A stretch of DNA of 64,000 bases from Druceiella hillmani (lineage: Eukaryota > Arthropoda > Insecta > Lepidoptera > Hepialidae). Made by a program: the position numbers and the translations under genes. The notes under the pieces are model-generated. The model was not told the origin of the DNA, searched no databases, and saw only the letters and a list, made by a program, of their open reading frames with translations. Position 1 is the first letter of the stretch. The number at the start of each line of letters is the position of its first letter. The stretch spans positions 3,366,501 to 3,430,500 of the forward strand of contig JAYKKI010000133.1 in the NCBI GenBank assembly GCA_039881145.1. The letters are read 5' to 3'. This document shows positions 58,619 through 64,000 of the stretch, piece by piece.

Positions 58619-60290
58619 TTAATTCATCATAGATTCGAGCTTTTCAAATGTTACATAATATAACAGCAAGATCAGTATACAAACATTTTTCTTCGTTTTG
58701 CGATTTTTGTTACTTAGGCAAATTTCACTGATCCCATTGCGTTTCTCGATATCTGAAACTTCAGATTCATTTATGAAATGTGTTATATCTTGCTGAAGAG
58801 GATGACAAATCTTACATGGTACTCCTGCGCATAATTTGTGGAAGTGTGAGCTCCAAGTCCAGCGTTTTTAAGTATTGATCCCGAGTAATAATAACATTTG
58901 TATTGTCTTTATATGTAATGTGACTATTTATTTTAGTAATATTTAAAATCGAAAAAAATAATCTCAGTAGTCACCTGCATGCCATTTGAGCAACAGAATA
59001 TTCTTCTCTGAGACGATCTACAATACCCCCTGTCCTTTTTTGATTATAATAGGAGACGATTTCGGGTTTTGCGTTCTCGTCGGTAGTTGGATCAACCCGG
59101 TCACTATCATGAAGTGTACTAATCATAAAAAATATTTTTCTTTGGTACGTAAGAAACTAAGACCTTACACATTTGCAATCCATATTTGCAATTACATATT
59201 TGCAATCCTTCTAGGTTTTTGTCTTATTTATTTATCCAGAAACCACGAAGGATTTTCTTATTTATTCTTGCTAAACTATACCAAACGGAGTTTTCCGCTT
59301 ACTTAGCAATTCGTCAGCCAATGGAATCAAAGTAAAATAGTTATCGTATATTATATCTCACCCTATATCCATGATATATTGTCATAAACGATTTACGACA
59401 ACTGAAAAAGTATGATCAAATTTTGATTACTTTTCTTGGCTTTCTAGGTAAATTTCTGAACTGAAACATAATTTGAATCACATAAAGCATCATACAGTTT
59501 TATTCCATATTTAGCACGAATATTTGAAATGTACATATAAAAATTATAGCGACCTCGAAATTATTCGAACATTTCATCGATAGTCACATTTTCTCCAACC
59601 TGTAATTAAATCGACGCTTTCCGACAAAACCAATATTTCACGAATCGGAGTAAGATTGTTATCTTTTTCCTGCTCTTTCCTGGCGGGTGTGAATATCGTC
59701 AAATATTACAATTTTCACCAAAAAAAGAAAAGTATTAATATTTATTATTGCTCGAAAGATATCAGAAACTTCACAGTGTTTGTCCAATATTTCCTTCAAA
59801 TTCGAGATACTATTTTTGTTTATACCATCCATTTACATAATACTAATAAACATTTTCAGTTCTATGATATCAGTCTCTTTACAATCTCTATCTCTTCTTA
59901 ATTTTTATAATATGAACATTCGTATATCCAACTGTTAGTCAATATTTGTTTATTCGCAAAGATAAGAACACATTTCATTATGTCTTTGGCGTTTTTCCCA
60001 CTATTTACTAGTAAAAATATTGTGAGATCTTGTTTTACATTAGAAATATACGGCTTGTGGTTCCATTTTTTTTGTTTGTCTTTGCTTATATAATATAGCT
60101 GACCCCATGGTCGGATGGAAGAAAGCTTATTGTCGTGTTCTTCTAATGAGTGCTCGATGTCAGTACAGTGGTCGCTGTATTTACTGCATTGGTCACTTTC
60201 AATATTATCGAATATAACTGATGCATTTTGAAGATTTTCTAAGTCTTCTTGAAGAGTTCATGCTAAAATTCATTCTTTTTCCACGTCCAT
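58619..60290 (-). pseudogene. piggyBac-type transposase relic
   Basis: Read from high to low coordinate, fragments follow the piggyBac order. Acidic amino end QEDLENLQNASVIFDNIESD and GQLYYISKDKQKKWNHKPYI (about 60040-60255). ELKMFISI and FDDIHTRQERAG (about 59680-59870). TIDEMF, then an FRGR-YNFYMYIS-like stretch and AKYGIKLYDALCDSNYVSVQ (about 59455-59600). DRVDPTTDENAKPEIVSYYN then QKRTGGIVDRLREEYSVAQM (58980-59130). TRDQYLKTLDLELTLPQIMR (about 58845-58905), and a Cys-containing tail CAGVPCKICHPLQQDITHFI (about 58775-58840). The last frame stops at 58619-58621. Family landmarks recognisable here: FDD-tR-eR, TIDEqL-FRGR, KYGIK-CDS, DPTTgKPeIi-YYN-TKGGVD and the carboxy Cys-rich part. Catalytic Asp positions in CDS and GGVD equivalents survive. 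Multiple stops and frameshifts make it dead. Terminal inverted repeats and TTAA target sites were not found. Confidence 0.75.
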
Positions 60291-63200
60291 TCGTAATATT
60301 TTTTATGTTCTTAAATCATATTATTTTTTCACTTCTCATGTCCAATTCACAAATTAAATCATGTCTTTGAATAGTGTAAACAAATTCTAAAGTTCTTAGT
60401 AAGTTTAAGCTTTTTTATAGATATTGCATCAACACGATATTTTGTAAATTAAAAAATGTATCAAAATTCGTTGGGGATTGTTATGGTATTATTTCTTTTG
60501 TAACTTGATATTGCCTATTTCAAATTATTCATTAATTTCTCTTACCTGGAAATGATTGAGTTCTTTCCTCTCCTTTTGACCAATTACTTACAGAAAAATT
60601 GCCCTCCTAAAATTTAAAATATCCCTTCCAAAACCGCCTAAAAAACTACAGATACTAAACTAGACGTATTGATACTTTGTTTCTTAATTTTTTTTACAAC
60701 GTCATAGATTGGAACGTACAGACATCCAAGTGAATACTCGAGTGAGTAATGTTATCACTTTAGTAATGCACTTCCAATTTTTTCATTATATTTTTTTATA
60801 CAGTTAAAATTTTAACACTCTATAATACTTTGTCTTGAAGTTTAAGTAAAATGACCTAACATTTTTTTAAACTTCTTATACAGAATGTCATTCTACTGTA
60901 TTCTGCGGGTTTGATACGTCTCATTTATTTCATAATTTTCCTCTCAATTTTTTTCGCTTCTTATATACAAGTAATATATTATTATCAAAAACAGGATTAT
61001 AAATATTATCTTACTTTGCGGGATAACTTGAAACACATTAAGCTTAATCGATGTGCCATTATTACATAGCGTTGAAGAGATATGTAAAAACGCTTCAGAA
61101 AACATCCCCATATCGAATGATACTATTGAGAACTATAGTGCCCATGCAGAGCTTATTGGAATAATATGAAGTAGATGATGCTGTTTTTATTCGTATCTGG
61201 TCTGCATATGTGGATATTATTAAATATTTTGGACCTGAATAAATATAATTATTTGGTAGTTGAATTTAAAAACACGTTAATTAACTATTTACCTAATGAC
61301 TGAAACAACATGTAGCTGTTAGGTTTTATTGTTTTGAGATGTTGAATTTTGTGACAAATAAGGCATGTCAATATTTGGAATTTTAGAGAGAGCTAATGTA
61401 TATATTGTATATATGTATATACAATTGCTAGATTAGACGTAAACATGTTTATGAAAGTGATCTGTGTCAAAATTATCCTTCGAAAAAATATATGTTTGCT
61501 AAATTACCATTTCGTTGACTGTTATTTCATTACCTACATAATATCTTACTAGATTCACGATGTTATCGTAGTTTTACAGAACTAGCGTATTGATCTGAAT
61601 GATATCCAAAATCACTTCTTTCTGAAGATAATTAACATCCAATTGCCTGATATTGTTGGAGCAGCATTTGACTTGTTTATGATAAATTAAAATGGATTCA
61701 TTGAAATTTATGTTAGTTCAAAGGGCCATCAATTTTCATAATTTTTTTTTTCCACTTTCCAATAAAGCTTTTTTCTTCATGCCTATGTGTCGAATTTTAA
61801 TTCTGTAATAAAATTTTATTGTAAATTTCATATAATTACAGTTAAACATAAATAACAATTTCAAAGTTTATTGTTTGTTAAAGAAAAGCGGGTTCTTTAG
61901 CTTTTGTTTTATAATAAAAACACCTTTTGAAAGCTCTTTGCCACACAAATTGCGTTTTTGCTATGATCTTTCTAATATTAATTATTTGACTTAATTACTA
62001 TTTTCAATGATATAATATCAAGATTTTAATTTTGGTTCTATTGAAACAATTTTAGTTGGACATTTTTATTAAATACTTTGTTTTTGGGTGTAATTTTTAT
62101 TCATTTACACACAGAAAAAAGTGAAATTTTCATCGGTGTTAAATTATATATATACTAGCAACTTTCTGGAAGAAAGCTAAATAATATTTGATCGATTTTA
62201 TTTTTAGTTGATTCTAATTTTTTGAAAAATTCGATTTTTGTAAGTTTTGACGAGCCGTGTAAACTTTTCAAAATTATTTTCTGCAGACTAAACAAACGTA
62301 ATAAATTTCAAAATTATTTTTATGCAGTATTGTTCAAGAGACTTTGACGAAAGTGTTAACAAAACATAAGTCTACCCAATCTCAGATTATGTATCGTGAT
62401 CTTAATAAAAAAATTGTAAATATTTCAAATGATTTGTAAAGAATTGTTTACAAGGTATTTGCTACATATGTTATAAATATTGTTTTGAAAATACCATTAA
62501 AAAATATGTTGCATTTTATTCTAAAACTGCTCCCCCTTATTGTCAAACTGCTAATTTAAATATCCTTAAATGTACGGCGTTTCTATAATTTTTTGTATCT
62601 ATCATAAATTTTACATATCCTTATGTATTTTTATGGAGAAATATGTACATGTATATAATTTTAAAAAATCCTTTAATGGGGCTTTAGGTAAACATAGTTA
62701 TTATGATTGATATGGTAATAAGTTTATTCTCACTTATAATAATTTACAATATTTTGGTTATTATATTAACAAATGTATTAACAATGCACTAAGTTTCCAT
62801 TTGAATTAAACTAATTTTATCTTCACTAAATCCTCTTGCTATGGCTTAATTAAAGAGAATAACATAGGTACTTATGTTTTTTATTTTCTACTAACATTTT
62901 TATGTAATTAAGGTTAACTGAAGACCATTTTTTTTAAATGTACCTAATAAGATATTAGTCAATGAATGTAAATATATTTGTTAGACCAAACCGGACTCTG
63001 GGAAGTTACCGAAGTAAACGTTTAACGTTCTTTATTTTATTCAAATTTGGTGAGTAAAACTTAGCGCCAACTTTGCATAAAAAAAATTTTACCACCTTCA
63101 TTTTTCCAGGTGGAAAATCTTTTATGATGTCTTTTAACAAAATTTTAATACGTATGAAAATTGATGGAAACTTATTCTGTGAAGATATAAATCAAGAAAA

Positions 63201-63720
63201 TGTTATCACTATAAACAAACGACTTTATAGCACATAAACTATTTATGTGGCTGTGTTACAAAATATGCCATTTTCAAATTTAGTATTATTACGAATACCT
63301 ATTTCTGAGAAGAAATTTGGATAAATTTTATTATTGTGGAGATTAGTTTGATAGTTTGATAGTCACGAAACTCGTATACCTCATCGACTTTATCATCTTT
63401 CAATTTTAGTAGAATTTAATAAAGCTTATTGTAAACAACATCGGAGACGCAGTAAAAATTGTGTATTTATTGCTTGAGGACGACATTTCATAACTTTAGT
63501 TTTTTTAAAAAGAAGGTTTCTAACCACTATAATGTAGTACTAGTATTGTCAAAAATTATACATAGCGAGCTTTCAGTTAAATTTCAATAACTTTAAGTAA
63601 TGAAGTATCGAAGAGTCACAACCGTTCTGTCAAGTTTCTACATTCAGAAACTTGAAGTTTGGCATAGATACAAGACATAATAACCCATGTATGTGTCAAG
63701 AGCTAACACCCAAAAGTATT
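60291..63720. other. AT-rich DNA, no gene seen
   Basis: 3.4 kb with no recognisable gene or clear repeat. A short run YEVDDAVFIRIWSAYVDIIK (about 61165-61225, plus strand) is coding-like but isolated. A small hairpin, CACATAAA/TTTATGTG, lies near 63231-63250. Confidence 0.4.
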
Positions 63721-63816
63721 CATATAGAAACTTTAGTTGGAAGGGAAGGACATGAATCTTGTGGAGTTCATATAGAAAGCTTAGTTCGAAGGGAAGGACG
63801 TGGAGCTTGAGGAGTC
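63721..63816. repeat. 48-bp tandem duplication
   Basis: Two units, 63721-63768 and 63769-63816, begin CATATAGAAACTTTAGTTGG and CATATAGAAAGCTTAGTTCG and share AAGGGAAGGAC. About 85 percent identity by eye. Confidence 0.9.
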
Positions 63817-63923
63817 TTTTTAAAGGTCGTAAATTTTTGGGTTTTCGTTTGAAAGCGTTAGTTATAAGGATCCCAAAAACATTTTTCTTAATTATTAGTA
63901 GTAGTACTTTTAGATATAATAAA

Positions 63924-64000
63924 ATGCAAACAAATACTACTAATCCTGAAAATATGGAAAGAACATGGATTTTAGAAACCTACGCAAAGGCTGCTGGAAA
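63924..64000 (+). CDS. Partial open frame running off the window
   Basis: An ATG at 63924-63926, preceded by AATAAA and in-frame stops, opens 25 codons to the window end: MQTNTTNPENMERTWILETY followed by AKAAGK (the last codon incomplete). The A-rich context before the ATG suits an insect start. The peptide is polar and coding-like, without the Phe/Ile/Tyr bias of chance frames. No family can be named from so little. It could be a first exon, a transposase start or chance. Confidence 0.3.
   Translation, partial: MQTNTTNPENMERTWILETYAKAAG

Overview
The window looks like an arthropod, most likely insect, nuclear chromosome segment. It is very AT-rich and has no bacterial-style gene packing. 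It carries long (TA)n arrays, a tRNA-derived SINE and decayed eukaryotic transposons (piggyBac, two further DDE transposases, a LINE, a copia-type LTR). It also holds a dead copy of a biogenic-amine receptor whose sequence matches the insect alpha2-adrenergic-like octopamine receptor. I found no intact protein-coding gene. Most open frames are chance runs, often inside (TA)n arrays or pyrimidine-rich tracts. All family assignments come from reading translations by eye and from memory of family motifs; no search was run.

Layout. 1-5.6 kb: low-information AT-rich DNA, a dispersed repeat (family F2, copy a) and three long microsatellites. 5.7-9.3 kb: a LINE reverse-transcriptase tail, a 224-bp perfect-looking foldback whose two arms each hold a hammerhead-ribozyme-like motif, repeat family F1 copy A, and an inverted-repeat element at 7.73-9.30 kb. 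9.6-12.4 kb: F1 copy B. 12.5-19 kb: a 21-bp tandem repeat, two more copies of the hammerhead-like element, and F2 copy b with a long polypyrimidine tract. 20.6-21.0 kb: a DDE transposase relic. 22.1-25.4 kb: the SINE abutting F1 copy C, which contains a 141-bp higher-order tandem array. 25.6-28.7 kb: a hairpin, F2 copy c, a copia-type LTR, a CpG-rich nested inverted repeat and an unrecognised broken reading frame. 31.0-31.4 kb: a C-rich minisatellite with CCTAA runs. 31.55-38.06 kb: a large inverted repeat with arms of about 2.2-2.4 kb around a 1.9-kb spacer.

39.28-40.41 kb: the receptor pseudogene, covering all seven transmembrane segments without introns but with several stops and indels. 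47.5-48.4 kb: a DDE_Tnp_4-type transposase relic. 50.4-54.5 kb: several tandem repeats and F1 copies D and E. 55.5-55.8 kb: a polypurine tract. 58.6-60.3 kb: a piggyBac transposase relic. 63.92 kb to the end: a reading frame that runs off the window and could be the start of a gene.

The only functional logic visible is that of mobile DNA: DNA transposons, retroelements and non-autonomous repeats inserted, duplicated and decayed here. The most unusual items are the hammerhead-like inverted arms (possibly Penelope-like or retrozyme-related), the octopamine-receptor pseudogene, and the paired repeat copies (F1-B/F1-C and the 6.5-kb inverted repeat), which allow relative dating.
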